A stretch of 64,000 nucleotides of DNA from Chitinophagaceae bacterium (GCA_016713085.1 JADJPV010000001.1:2129001-2193000); one strand, 5' to 3'; positions 16,919 through 26,064 are shown, counted from the first letter of the stretch. The notes: a model not told the origin generated them from the sequence alone. Translations and numbers: made by a program.

Positions 16919-17569
16919 ATGAAGCGAATTCTTTTATACTCTGTTTCATTTACAATTCTGCTTTTCATCTTCCGTGTATTTTATACAGGAAGCCTCCTGT
17001 TCTTTTTTATTCCCTGGAATTTATTTTTAGCATGGCTGCCCTTACTGTTCAGCAGCTTATTGAAAGATGCAAAACTGAATTTCAAAAACGGAACTCTTTT
17101 TTGTATGTGGCTTTTATTCTTTCCCAATTCACCTTATCTCATAACCGATCTGTTTCATCTTGAACAGAGAGAAGGCATCCCAATGTATTTTGATCTTGTA
17201 CTTCTGTTTACAGCTGCATGGAATGGCATTCTGATGGGATTGCTTTCATTAAAGAATATTGAAGACAAACTTTTGAAGATTATTTCTGCAGGGAAGGTGA
17301 AACTAATATCTGCCTTTTGCTTTTTTCTATGCGGCTTTGGAATTTATCTCGGCCGTTTTGAACGCTACAACAGCTGGAACATTATTACACAACCATTTGA
17401 ACTCGCAAAAGATATTGCTGTGCGGTTTGTACAGCCATGGGAATACCCAAGGACATGGGCAGTAACTGTTTTATTTGCTGTGCTGTTGTTGCTGATCTAT
17501 GAAACACTCAAAAAAATGCCTGCTCATTTCGGTGAGCAGGCATCTGTAAAAGAGTATCATCAAATTTAA
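16919..17569 (+). CDS. DUF1361 membrane protein
   Basis: Six or so transmembrane helices and the segments LFFFIPWNLFLAWLPL and LLFFPNSPYLITDLFHL identify DUF1361. Function unknown. It starts 3 bases after the kinase gene and is the last gene of the creD operon. Its 3' end overlaps the convergent TolB-like gene by 4 bases, so the two transcripts must end inside each other's coding region. Length 216 residues, normal. Confidence 0.85.
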   Translation: MKRILLYSVSFTILLFIFRVFYTGSLLFFFIPWNLFLAWLPLLFSSLLKDAKLNFKNGTLFCMWLLFFPNSPYLITDLFHLEQREGIPMYFDLVLLFTAAWNGILMGLLSLKNIEDKLLKIISAGKVKLISAFCFFLCGFGIYLGRFERYNSWNIITQPFELAKDIAVRFVQPWEYPRTWAVTVLFAVLLLLIYETLKKMPAHFGEQASVKEYHQI

Positions 17570-20500
17570 AAATCAAGTCCTAATGAAACATGCATGATTG
17601 GTTTTTCATTAAAGAAGCCGCTCATGGGCCAGCCAGCATCAAAGCGTACAAAATAACCCAGCAAGGTACTTCTTGCACCAAAGCCATAACTACCTAAGAA
17701 AGGACCAATACCAGGAGCTTTTATAACCACAGTAAGCGGACTTCCCGGCTCGCTGTAAGTTATTTCAGGGCGTCCGATCTTGCTGTATTTTCCGTTCCAT
17801 GCTGTACCAAAATCAAAGAACTGTACAAGCTGGAAGTTTCTTAAGAATGCATTGTTAATTGGTCTGTTGAAAAACGTTGTAAAAGGCGGCAAACGGAGTT
17901 CACTGTTAATAACCACAGTATTATTACCGTTGGCAGAATTCTGTAAATAACCACGCATGTTTACAGCCAGTGATTCATATACATAGCTCTGGTCAACTGC
18001 GGGGCGGTTACTTGTATTGAAATAACGTTCTTTTGTAACACCATTACGGGTTTTAGTATTTTGCCCAAGCATGAGCCATCCGTCAGTACCGCCTAAGTAA
18101 TAGATAAATTTATTATTACCCCACGAAACATCAGCAGCACCTCTAACAGCCCAGATAAAGTTGCGGTAGATTTTCAAGTAATGTCTTGCGTCAAAACCAA
18201 AGTTGAAAGTAAAGTCGCCACCCGCAGATCTTCCGGGGGGAGAGTAATTTCCACCAAGGCGATTATAGGCTTCAATCCACCCCTTTGCCCTGAATCCATT
18301 CCAGATATTGGTAACAGGGTTAATAGTATTATCATGCACAAACTCAAGCCTTCCAATTGCATAATTTTCATCTAATCTTTCCTGCTCAAGTGAAGCAGGG
18401 ATAAGGTCATCACTCTTTATATTAAATACAGTACGGCGAACACCTCCTGATAAACGGAGACTCTGTACTTCATTGAAAGGGTAAGCAACATTTGCCTGGT
18501 AAATATGTACAAGTTCTGTAGCATTGTATCCATTCTCAAAACCAACACTGGCTGCCGAACGGTAATAAGCAAGACCCCAATCAATGCGTTTTCTTAAATT
18601 ATCAAAACGCAGATAAATTTCATTATCCTGTAAACCATAATTTATTCGGAATGCACCGGTGAATTTATAGTCTTCCATAAATTCAAAAGCAGCAACTCTT
18701 GTCATTGCATTTACAGAGTTTGAATTGCTCAGGTTAACAGGTCCGCTTGCGCCAGTGTAAGGACGCAGACGGTTAATCATGAAAACGTTGTTCGAAGCAA
18801 GATTCGTTGTAAGGTTATCTACAAAGTATTTTTTCTTGTAAGGAAATACACGCATGCGGTTCAGTACATCATCACGGGTCTGCACTTTTGCACCCATCAG
18901 TTTTTCACCAACCTTTGTTGAATCCTGTTTAAACTCTGTTTCAAAGAAATCTGTTGGTTTGGTTTCTGATTTTATGCTGTCCTGTATATCGGTACGCTGC
19001 TGTGTATCTTCTCCAATAATTTTATCAAGCCTTGTATTCCGTTTAATATATTCAGTTGGTCTTGCATTTACATTACGTTTACGCAATCCGTTTTCATCTA
19101 CTTTTAGTTTATACAGAAACTTAAATTCACCCTGGCGGTTTACTTCTGTTACCTGTCCGTTATCGCCTGCAATGCGTGTTTCCAGTACACTGCTCTGGTA
19201 ATTTGTTAAGGGGAATGTATAGGAGCTGTCGTCTGTTACACGGAATGTGTAAGAAGAATCAGGTTCAGATTTATTCCATGCTTTTAAAGTTGAATCCAAT
19301 TCTTTGTATTCGGGGTTCCGTAATAATTCATCACCTATTTTATAAATTGTATCAAGCCCGGCAGCTTTTGTGCTGAAGAAACCTGCCCAGCGGTTACCAA
19401 TACCATTTTCATCACTGATGAAGGTAAAGTGATTGGTATTGTATTGTGATGGATAACGGGCATTTCCGTATTTAATATTACTTAGCTGTGATACCTGTTT
19501 GAATTCTGATTTATTCCAGTTATCAATCAGGAAAACGTTATAACGGTTGCGGGGTAAAACTGTATCGCCGGTTATTGCATTGGCCGACGGACGGTTACTG
19601 GAAAAAATGATTCCTGTTTTATTGGGGAAAGCTACAAAGCTTGCGTCGAGATCGTCATACACATCATTGGTGATCTGCTCCAGTTTTTGATTGTCGATCT
19701 TATAAACATACACATCGCTCTGTCCGCCTTTTACTGCACTCATCACTATTGTATTGGGGTCGAGCATGTACTGCATATCATTCACCTGTTCAAAGGGAAG
19801 CTCCACATTCTTCACTGTTTTTAGGCGACGGAAGGCATCATAAACACTCAGCAGTACTTTTCCTTTTTCTGAAACAACCATAGCAATACGTGTTCCTTTA
19901 GGGTCCCATGCCAGCAATGGATAGTTAGGATTTGGTTTTTCTTCGAGATTACGAACGCCACTTTTCCATAGCACTTTTTCTGAAATAAAGTTTTCATTCA
20001 GGATCACTCTTGTTTGTCCTTTCCTGTATTCAACAACAGCGTAAGTAAAACTTTTTGGATTGGGATTGGCCTGGAAACGGAAGTAATCATTCTTGCCGAT
20101 TTCTTTCGGCACAGTTAAACGTCCGGTTGGTACATTACGTCTTGCACGAATGTCTTTGTAATACTTATCACGCTGATACACCATGAAATCTTTCAGTACA
20201 TCTTTTAATTTTTTCTTGGCAATGGTGTTGGTTGCCCGGTTAATATTTTTATAAATACGGCTGAGATATAACATGTAGGTTACATTTTCACGCCGGTACT
20301 TTTCTTCAATATAATACCAGAATGCATGCCCGGCCAGATCGGGTTGCTCATAAGCAAACTGGTAAAAACTTTTATAACTGAAACCGATCATTGCACTTTT
20401 CAGTTCATTGTCAAGTTTTGTGCTCCAGTTTTCACCGGCATAAGCAATATAACCATCTACCATCCATTTTGGCAAATCGAGTAAAGCCTGGTTCTGGGCA

Positions 20501-20994
20501 AATTCACCAAGGTCATCACCAAACAGCATGGTTTCAACCAATACTTTGGCGATACCCTGCCTTATCTGGCGACGCAGATCATTGTGATCGCCATTATAAT
20601 AAACAACCATTTTATTGTTTACCAGCTTGGTTAAGCCACCTGCATTGGGATAATCGAGCCCTATACCAATATTCGATTGTTTAAAATCATTGAAGTTATT
20701 GTAGAGAACAATATTCAAACGGCGCTGTATACCAAATTCAGTAAATTCTTCGAGTGAAGGCAGTTCTTCTTCTGCAACCTGTGTTGCAAACTTGGCCAGC
20801 TCCAACCCGTTTTGTGTATAGTGAACATTGAAATTGGGGCTTTGGTAAAAACTCCATTTAAACTTGGTGTACTGCACCCTGTTTTTCCCGTACTCCACCA
20901 TATTAACCTGTGCATTGGCTGAATTGCAAAGGGTGAAAAGAATAAATAATGCTGCTGCGGCAAGTCTTACAAAACCCATCTGTTGAATTCGCAT
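17566..20994 (-). CDS. TolB-like propeller plus outer-membrane barrel protein
   Basis: A signal peptide (to about residue 28, SANA/Q) precedes an N-terminal domain with a peptidase-MA-like look (NFNVHYTQNGLELAKFATQVAEEELPSLEEF, then a conserved region to about residue 300) but no visible HExxH. Next comes a TolB/WD40-like beta-propeller (about 310-640, with units such as FSSNRPSANAITGD). The C-terminal part from about 760 is a surface-antigen-type beta-barrel ending in Phe (VSLGLDF). Bacteroidota commonly encode proteins of this design, usually labelled TolB-like; they are probably outer-membrane lipoprotein or polymer export factors. 1142 residues. An internal Met6 could also be the start. 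Confidence 0.75.
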   Translation of the reverse strand: MRIQQMGFVRLAAAALFILFTLCNSANAQVNMVEYGKNRVQYTKFKWSFYQSPNFNVHYTQNGLELAKFATQVAEEELPSLEEFTEFGIQRRLNIVLYNNFNDFKQSNIGIGLDYPNAGGLTKLVNNKMVVYYNGDHNDLRRQIRQGIAKVLVETMLFGDDLGEFAQNQALLDLPKWMVDGYIAYAGENWSTKLDNELKSAMIGFSYKSFYQFAYEQPDLAGHAFWYYIEEKYRRENVTYMLYLSRIYKNINRATNTIAKKKLKDVLKDFMVYQRDKYYKDIRARRNVPTGRLTVPKEIGKNDYFRFQANPNPKSFTYAVVEYRKGQTRVILNENFISEKVLWKSGVRNLEEKPNPNYPLLAWDPKGTRIAMVVSEKGKVLLSVYDAFRRLKTVKNVELPFEQVNDMQYMLDPNTIVMSAVKGGQSDVYVYKIDNQKLEQITNDVYDDLDASFVAFPNKTGIIFSSNRPSANAITGDTVLPRNRYNVFLIDNWNKSEFKQVSQLSNIKYGNARYPSQYNTNHFTFISDENGIGNRWAGFFSTKAAGLDTIYKIGDELLRNPEYKELDSTLKAWNKSEPDSSYTFRVTDDSSYTFPLTNYQSSVLETRIAGDNGQVTEVNRQGEFKFLYKLKVDENGLRKRNVNARPTEYIKRNTRLDKIIGEDTQQRTDIQDSIKSETKPTDFFETEFKQDSTKVGEKLMGAKVQTRDDVLNRMRVFPYKKKYFVDNLTTNLASNNVFMINRLRPYTGASGPVNLSNSNSVNAMTRVAAFEFMEDYKFTGAFRINYGLQDNEIYLRFDNLRKRIDWGLAYYRSAASVGFENGYNATELVHIYQANVAYPFNEVQSLRLSGGVRRTVFNIKSDDLIPASLEQERLDENYAIGRLEFVHDNTINPVTNIWNGFRAKGWIEAYNRLGGNYSPPGRSAGGDFTFNFGFDARHYLKIYRNFIWAVRGAADVSWGNNKFIYYLGGTDGWLMLGQNTKTRNGVTKERYFNTSNRPAVDQSYVYESLAVNMRGYLQNSANGNNTVVINSELRLPPFTTFFNRPINNAFLRNFQLVQFFDFGTAWNGKYSKIGRPEITYSEPGSPLTVVIKAPGIGPFLGSYGFGARSTLLGYFVRFDAGWPMSGFFNEKPIMHVSLGLDF

Positions 20995-21017
20995 ATTTTC
21001 GTGTTATATTATTGTAA

Positions 21018-21040
21018 GTTAACGGAGTTTAACCGTTAAC
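21018..21040. promoter_or_regulatory. Inverted repeat between divergent genes
   Basis: GTTAACGG and CCGTTAAC are perfect 8-base arms around AGTTTAA, centred in the 67-base gap between the divergent TolB-like and MBL genes. The symmetry and position suggest a shared operator. No regulator is obvious next to it. Confidence 0.5.
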
Positions 21041-21061
21041 TAAAAGTACAAAATTCAAGTC

Positions 21062-21700
21062 ATGTTCACTGTTAAAGCTTTCACCTTCAGCCCTATTCAG
21101 GAAAATACTTATCTGCTGTATAACGAAAAAAGGAAGGCTCTCATTATAGATCCCGGATGTTATTTTGAGGAAGAGCGGGAAATGCTGAGCTCATTTCTTC
21201 AACAAAACAATCTGGAACTGCAATTGTTGCTCAATACACACTGTCACCTTGATCATGTTTTTGGCAATAAATGGATTCATGAAACCTTTGGTCTGCTGCT
21301 TCATATCCATCAAAAAGAGAAACAGGTGCTGGATTTTGCCCCTGCAAGCGGGTTGATGTGGAATATGCCCTTCGATAATTACAATGCAGAACTGAAGTAT
21401 ATTAAAGAAGGCGAGGAAATTTTACTGGATGATGACAGACTGAAGATTTTATTTGCACCCGGTCATTCGCCCGGCCATATATGTTTTTATTGCAAAGCGC
21501 AGGGTTTTATAATTGGGGGTGATGTATTATTCCGTCAAAGTATCGGGCGAACTGATTTGCCCGGCGGAAATCATGAAACACTTATTAAGAACATCAAAAC
21601 CCAACTTTTTATTTTACCCGATGAAACCATCGTTTACAGCGGCCACGGACCGGCTACAACGATTGGGTATGAAAAAAAGCATAACCCGTTCCTGAGTTAA
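21062..21700 (+). CDS. MBL-fold hydrolase (glyoxalase II-like)
   Basis: This is a metallo-beta-lactamase-fold protein of 212 residues with the metal motif THCHLDH (His-x-His-x-Asp-His), the later His of APGHSPGH, the bridging Asp of IIGGDVLF and the final His of YSGHGPATT. The size and the N-terminal FTFSPIQENTYLLYNE match the short YcbL/glyoxalase II-like group. It is likely a cytosolic hydrolase of a thioester or related substrate. There is no C-terminal glutathione-binding domain, so glyoxalase II proper is unlikely. Confidence 0.9.
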   Translation: MFTVKAFTFSPIQENTYLLYNEKRKALIIDPGCYFEEEREMLSSFLQQNNLELQLLLNTHCHLDHVFGNKWIHETFGLLLHIHQKEKQVLDFAPASGLMWNMPFDNYNAELKYIKEGEEILLDDDRLKILFAPGHSPGHICFYCKAQGFIIGGDVLFRQSIGRTDLPGGNHETLIKNIKTQLFILPDETIVYSGHGPATTIGYEKKHNPFLS

Positions 21701-21765
21701 AAAATATTAACAGCGAACTCCTGCAACGTTTAAATACTGAACATTGTTAATTGAAAAAAGACAGT

Positions 21766-22086
21766 ATGAAATACCTGGTTATTTTATTTGTTGCAGTTAT
21801 TAGTTTTACAGCCTGCAAAAAGGATTGTAATACAGTTACAATGATTTATGAGCAAACACAATGTGCCGATCCATGGGGTTATGGCCCAACTGACCAGGAA
21901 ACAAAAAGCAAACTTGGTTTTTTTCTTGATTCCATAGGTGTGGATTATTCGAACCTCAGTTTTGCAAGAATCAATCCCGGACAGGTATGTAATGCATGTT
22001 TCTGTAAAAGCGGCGGGGTGTTTACACTGAAAACAACAGAACCATTTGTTGAAACTCTCATTGAGAAAGGGTTTCAAAGAAAGTAA
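21766..22086 (+). CDS. Small lipoprotein, 106 residues
   Basis: The lipoprotein signal MKYLVILFVAVISFTAC ends at the lipidated Cys17. The mature 90 residues contain four further cysteines and a QTQCADPWGYGPTDQETKSKLG segment. I do not recognise a family. The ATG at 21766 gives a proper signal, while an in-frame TTG five codons earlier does not. It is convergent with the flippase gene, whose stop codon follows immediately, with no intergenic terminator visible. Confidence 0.75.
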   Translation: MKYLVILFVAVISFTACKKDCNTVTMIYEQTQCADPWGYGPTDQETKSKLGFFLDSIGVDYSNLSFARINPGQVCNACFCKSGGVFTLKTTEPFVETLIEKGFQRK

Positions 22087-23592
22087 TTACCGTATGAATT
22101 TATTGAGGTAAGGTATTTTTATCAGCTCCTTTTTTTCTATTCTTAAAACAAAATAAGCGAAGCCGGCAAGTAAGATACTGCCTGTTACAATACTGAACCA
22201 AAGGGGTGAATAGAGCCAGGTTACTAAACGATGAGTGAGAACAATCAATGAAACCAGCACCAGGTAAGCAATCATTTTCTTTTTGGCATATGGAACAGGA
22301 TAATACTTCTGCCCCAGTACATAACTAACGATCATCATAAACAGGTAACAGCTGAAGGTTGCAATTGCTGCACCCCAATAATGAAATTTTGGAATCAGTA
22401 AAATATTGAGACCGATCGTAATCAATGCCCCGGCAATGGTTATGGCAGCCCCCATTAAATTTCTGTTGGTGAGTTTATACCAGATGCTGAGGTTATAATA
22501 AATGCCAAGGAAAATATTACCCATGGCAAGCAGAAGTACCACATTCATCCCTTCACCCCATGCTTTTGATTTTAACGTAATAATCCATTTCAGCACATCT
22601 AAGTAAAGACCAATGAACAGAAACATAAAGCAGCAGGCGATTACAAAAAACTTCATGATACGGGCATAGGTGCGCTGCGCATTTTCCTCTTTTGCGTTGT
22701 TGAAGAAAAAAGGTTCGGCTGCCATACGGAAAGCCTGAATCATAATGGTGATGAGTACAGCAATACGATAAATATTTGCAAAAACGCCCAGTTCATGTTT
22801 AGCCTGTTCCTTTGGCAAATCAACCACATGCTGATATACCAGGCGGCTGAGCATATCATTGATCATACCACCTAAACCCACAATGATGAGCGGATAGCTG
22901 TATTTCATAACTTCTTTCCAAAGCTTGCTGTCGAAACTGAAATGGAGTCCTTTCCATTCTTTCCAAAGCAACAAAAATGTAAACAGACTGCCACATAGAT
23001 TACCAATGAGGTAATAGCCAATCCCTATTTTTTCGCTGTAAAATGTGGCGATAAAACCATCTGGATTGTTTCTTGTATATGCTGGTAAAAACCCTAAAAA
23101 CAGAAACACAATGCTGATGTTAACAACAATGCCTGCCACTCTTACAAACGCATATTTCTTTGGCCTGTTTTCCTGGCGCAGCCGGGCAAAGGGTAATGTG
23201 GCCAGTGTATCAAAGAACAAAATGCCCAGCATCCATAAAATATATTCAGGGTGTTCGGTCAGGCCTGCGCCATCGGCAATGAATGGCTGCAACAGGTAAA
23301 GGGCAATGCTGAAAAGAAGGGTAGTAGCTAAAACAGAAATCGTTAATGTATTATAAAGTGCTTCTTTATCTTTTTCGTTTGAAAAACGGAAGTAGGCGGT
23401 TTCAACTCCATAGGTAAAGATGATGTTGAGAAATGGAATGATGGCATAAACTTGTGTGAGATCGGCAGTAACGGCAGGCTGTGCAAAAATAAAGGGCAAA
23501 GCCATGTTCATTAAATAACCCAGAAAGCGGCTGGCAATGGTTGGTAAGCCATACCACAAAGTTTGTCCTGCTAATTTTTTTACGTTGCTCAA
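22087..23592 (-). CDS. Polysaccharide flippase (MOP superfamily, Wzx/MATE-like)
   Basis: About 14 hydrophobic helices over 501 residues, with the conserved N-terminal LAGQTLWYGLPTIASRFLGYLMNMALPFIF, place it in the MOP superfamily of lipid-linked oligosaccharide flippases. The substrate could be an O-antigen-type or exopolysaccharide unit. No glycosyltransferases are adjacent, so it is an isolated copy. The best start is TTG at 23592, because no ATG is available until about residue 28, inside the first helix. Confidence 0.85.
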   Translation of the reverse strand: MSNVKKLAGQTLWYGLPTIASRFLGYLMNMALPFIFAQPAVTADLTQVYAIIPFLNIIFTYGVETAYFRFSNEKDKEALYNTLTISVLATTLLFSIALYLLQPFIADGAGLTEHPEYILWMLGILFFDTLATLPFARLRQENRPKKYAFVRVAGIVVNISIVFLFLGFLPAYTRNNPDGFIATFYSEKIGIGYYLIGNLCGSLFTFLLLWKEWKGLHFSFDSKLWKEVMKYSYPLIIVGLGGMINDMLSRLVYQHVVDLPKEQAKHELGVFANIYRIAVLITIMIQAFRMAAEPFFFNNAKEENAQRTYARIMKFFVIACCFMFLFIGLYLDVLKWIITLKSKAWGEGMNVVLLLAMGNIFLGIYYNLSIWYKLTNRNLMGAAITIAGALITIGLNILLIPKFHYWGAAIATFSCYLFMMIVSYVLGQKYYPVPYAKKKMIAYLVLVSLIVLTHRLVTWLYSPLWFSIVTGSILLAGFAYFVLRIEKKELIKIPYLNKFIR

Positions 23593-23693
23593 TGGGCGAA
23601 TTTAAGATTCTTTAAAAATATGCAAACTTATTATCAATAAATATGCAACGACTTTGACTTGTTTTCTATCTTAGTAAGAAAATAACCTGTTTT

Positions 23694-24332
23694 ATGAAAA
23701 AGTATATTGTTTTTTTACTCTTTTTTATTGCTGCCGTTTCTTATGTACAGGCACAGAGTTTTGGAGAACTGGAATGGCAGAAGAAAAAAATTCCTGCCGT
23801 TGTAATAGAAATTCCGCAAAAGGCTTCAGTAACGGAGGACGCTATCCGCAAAAAATTAACACAGTTGGGCTACAATGCTAAAGAGTCAAAGGGTGCTTAC
23901 CTCTATAAAGGCATTCGTATTGCTGAAATCAGCAATGAAACATTTGATGTTTTACTGAAAGTTGAGCGAAAGAGCCGGAAAGAAAAGGATGAATGTGTGG
24001 TGTATTTTGCCGTTTCAAGAGGGTATGAGAATTACATTAAATCCGAAGATGATGCAGAGGTTACTGCAAATATGAAGAAATACACTTTAAACTTTGTTCC
24101 GTGGGCTGAAGCTGCTGCTTTGGAAGAAGAAATCATCGGACAGGAAGACAAAGTGAAATCAGTTGAGAAAAAACTGACTGATTATAACGATGAAAGCGAA
24201 AGCCTACAAAAGAAATTAAAGAAAATACAAGAAGACATAGAAGAGAATAAACGGAATATTGAAAAACAAAAAATAGAAGTGGAAAACCAGAAAAAAGCCC
24301 TGGATGTTCTCCGTGCAAAACGAAAAAGCTAA
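23694..24332 (+). CDS. Exported hypothetical protein with C-terminal coiled coil
   Basis: The signal peptide MKKYIVFLLFFIAAVSYVQAQ is followed by a roughly 110-residue domain that I do not recognise (ELEWQKKKIPAVVIEIPQKASV and on). From about residue 145 to the end a charged heptad-rich helix forms a long coiled coil (EDKVKSVEKKLTDYNDESES, KKLKKIQEDIEENKRNIEKQ). It is probably periplasmic. It ends just before a strong terminator and is convergent with arfB. Confidence 0.8.
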   Translation: MKKYIVFLLFFIAAVSYVQAQSFGELEWQKKKIPAVVIEIPQKASVTEDAIRKKLTQLGYNAKESKGAYLYKGIRIAEISNETFDVLLKVERKSRKEKDECVVYFAVSRGYENYIKSEDDAEVTANMKKYTLNFVPWAEAAALEEEIIGQEDKVKSVEKKLTDYNDESESLQKKLKKIQEDIEENKRNIEKQKIEVENQKKALDVLRAKRKS

Positions 24333-24341
24333 ATCATTCAG

Positions 24342-24369
24342 ATCCCGGTTAGCAGCCGGGATTTTTTTT
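24342..24369 (+). terminator. Rho-independent terminator
   Basis: ATCCCGG and CCGGGAT form 7-base arms around TTAGCAG, followed by a run of seven T (24363-24369). It lies just after the coiled-coil gene and before the convergent arfB. Confidence 0.85.
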
Positions 24370-24372
24370 GAA

Positions 24373-24780
24373 TTAATAATCAGTTGGTTTAACCTTTTTT
24401 CTGGCTTGTTTATGTTCTGCTGTTTTCTTTTTTGATTCAATTCTTTTTTCTTTTGCTGCTTTCGATGGCTTTGTGGCAATCCTTGCTTTTTTTGGTGTAA
24501 GCGCAACTGAAATAAGATCATTCATTTTTTCAATTACTTCCAGTTTGTTTCCCTGCTGGCTGCGGTGTACCTGACTTTTTACCAGCAGAAATCCTTCTTT
24601 GTTGATACGGTTGGCAAGTTTTTCCAAAAGCAGTTGCTTTTGCCTGTCGGTTACAAGTGCAGACGCAGCAATATTCCAGAAGCCCATCACCATTGTTTCA
24701 ACCTTGTTTACATTCTGTCCACCGGCACCGCCGCTGCGTGCTGTTTGAAACTCTATTTCACTGCTCACATCTTTTATCAT
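24373..24780 (-). CDS. arfB: Peptidyl-tRNA hydrolase ArfB (ribosome rescue)
   Basis: The GGQ motif at residues 20-22 within SGGAGGQNVNKVETM is the catalytic motif of release-factor-like hydrolases. The basic C-terminal tail (ESKKKTAEHKQARKKVKP) is the ribosomal mRNA-channel anchor of ArfB/YaeJ. The protein has 135 residues and lacks the codon-recognition domains of RF1/RF2. It frees ribosomes stalled on mRNAs without a stop codon. It is divergent from dtd across 57 bases, another translation quality-control gene. Confidence 0.93.
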   Translation of the reverse strand: MIKDVSSEIEFQTARSGGAGGQNVNKVETMVMGFWNIAASALVTDRQKQLLLEKLANRINKEGFLLVKSQVHRSQQGNKLEVIEKMNDLISVALTPKKARIATKPSKAAKEKRIESKKKTAEHKQARKKVKPTDY

Positions 24781-24837
24781 ATCTAACCCGAAGCTTTGTA
24801 TTTTCGGGAATCTAAATTACAACCAATTCACAGATAA

Positions 24838-25290
24838 ATGAGAGCGGTTATACAAAGGGTGGCACATGCATCGGTAAAAGTTGATCAGCAGGTAACAGGT
24901 CAAGTTAATAAAGGCTTACTTGTTTTATTGGGTATTGAGGATGCAGATACGGTTGAAGACATTGAATGGCTGAGCAGTAAAATTGTTAACCTGCGCATAT
25001 TTGATGATGAAGCAGGTGTAATGAATTTGTCAGTAAAAGAAGTTGATGGAAATATTTTACTGGTGAGCCAGTTTACACTGCATGCATCAACCAAAAAAGG
25101 GAACAGACCTTCTTATATAAAGGCAAGTAAACCGGATTTTGCAATTCCGATGTATGAGAAAATGATTTTTCAACTGGAGAATGATCTGGGGAAGAAAGTA
25201 CAAACCGGCATTTTTGGTGCTGATATGAAAGTGGAGTTGCTGAATGACGGACCTGTAACAATTGTGATTGATACAAAGAACAGGGAATGA
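24838..25290 (+). CDS. dtd: D-aminoacyl-tRNA deacylase
   Basis: DTD removes D-amino acids from mischarged tRNA. The hallmark motifs are SQFTL at residues 77-81 and GNRPSY from residue 88, with the N-terminal MRAVIQRVAHASV that is invariant in the family. The length of 150 residues is normal. The next core gene encodes a MazG-like pyrophosphohydrolase, and I recall this as a frequent neighbour in Bacteroidota, but here a GxxExxY gene with flanking inverted repeats lies between them. Confidence 0.95.
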   Translation: MRAVIQRVAHASVKVDQQVTGQVNKGLLVLLGIEDADTVEDIEWLSSKIVNLRIFDDEAGVMNLSVKEVDGNILLVSQFTLHASTKKGNRPSYIKASKPDFAIPMYEKMIFQLENDLGKKVQTGIFGADMKVELLNDGPVTIVIDTKNRE

Positions 25291-25297
25291 TTTTATT

Positions 25298-25320
25298 ACA
25301 CGAATAAAAACGAATTACAC
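25298..25320 (+). repeat. Left inverted repeat of the GxxExxY cassette
   Basis: This 23-base sequence begins ACACGAAT and ends CGAATTACAC. Its reverse complement matches 25711-25733 at 19 of 23 positions; the four mismatches are contiguous (AAAA against TTTT). It starts 8 bases after the dtd stop and ends 6 bases before the GxxExxY start. Confidence 0.75.
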
Positions 25321-25325
25321 CAATT

Positions 25326-25700
25326 ATGGCGGAGCTTATATTAAAAGAGGAGTCCTACAAAGTTGTAGGTATTTGTATGAATATTCACAGTGTGCTGGGT
25401 ATGGGATTAAAGGAAGTAAATTATAAGGATGCTATGGAAATGGATTTTGTGGAAGCCGGTATTCCTTTTGAAAGGGAAAAGAAATTCTCTGTTCGGTATA
25501 AGAATAAAGTTCTGTATAATCCATACTATGCAGACTTTCTGGTTTTTGATTCAATGATAGTAGAAGTTAAATCAGTTTCTTCGCTAACAGATGCTCACAT
25601 GGCACAGGCTTTAAGTTATCTTGCAGTATCAGGTATGAAGCTTGCTTTGTTGATTAACTTCGGTGAACATTCCCTGATCTCGAAAAGAATCGTTTTCTAA
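25326..25700 (+). CDS. GxxExxY family protein
   Basis: This 124-residue protein has the family motif Gly-x-x-Glu-x-x-Tyr (GLKEVNY, about residues 24-30), a nuclease-like strand-rich middle (ADFLVFDSMIVEVKSV, with an Asp and a Glu-x-Lys placed as in PD-(D/E)xK folds) and AQALSYLAVSGMKLALLINFG. The family (PF13366) is widespread and uncharacterised; the nuclease-like resemblance is my inference. It is closely bracketed by near-identical inverted repeats, and the whole unit separates dtd from the MazG-like gene, which suggests a gene cassette that has inserted or can move. Confidence 0.9.
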   Translation: MAELILKEESYKVVGICMNIHSVLGMGLKEVNYKDAMEMDFVEAGIPFEREKKFSVRYKNKVLYNPYYADFLVFDSMIVEVKSVSSLTDAHMAQALSYLAVSGMKLALLINFGEHSLISKRIVF

Positions 25701-25710
25701 TATTTTATTC

Positions 25711-25733
25711 GTGTAATTCGTAAAAATTCGTGT
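25711..25733 (-). repeat. Right inverted repeat of the GxxExxY cassette
   Basis: It begins GTGTAATTCG and ends TTCGTGT. It is the inverted partner of 25298-25320, with the only mismatches in a 4-base A/T block. It ends 4 bases before the ATG of the MazG-like gene, so the repeat may supply or disturb that gene's translation start region. Confidence 0.75.
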
Positions 25734-25737
25734 TATT

Positions 25738-26064
25738 ATGACTATCAAACAGGCGCAGATTGAAGTTGATAACTGGATAAAAACCGTAGGTGTACGTTAT
25801 TTTAACGAACTCACAAACCTGGGTATATTAATGGAAGAGGTAGGCGAACTGTCGAGATTGATGGTACGGAAATATGGTGAGCAATCGTTTAAAGAAACTG
25901 ATAAAGGGAAAGAAGTAAGTGATGAAATGGCTGATGTACTATGGGTATTGATCTGTCTGGCAAATCAAACAGGAGTTGATCTTACAGAAGCCCTGCAAAA
26001 GAACTTTGAAAAGAAAAATATCCGTGATACCAACCGGCACAAGGAAAATGAAAAGCTGAAATAG
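25738..26064 (+). CDS. MazG-like nucleotide pyrophosphohydrolase
   Basis: This 108-residue all-alpha NTP pyrophosphatase has the acidic metal motif EEVGEL (Glu-Glu-x-x-Glu) and, 30 residues on, SDEMADVLWVL (Glu-x-x-Asp). This is the MazG-like/iMazG pattern. It probably hydrolyses a non-canonical dNTP or NTP. The ATG lies 4 bases after the right repeat of the GxxExxY unit, and the original leader may have been replaced by it. Confidence 0.9.
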   Translation: MTIKQAQIEVDNWIKTVGVRYFNELTNLGILMEEVGELSRLMVRKYGEQSFKETDKGKEVSDEMADVLWVLICLANQTGVDLTEALQKNFEKKNIRDTNRHKENEKLK

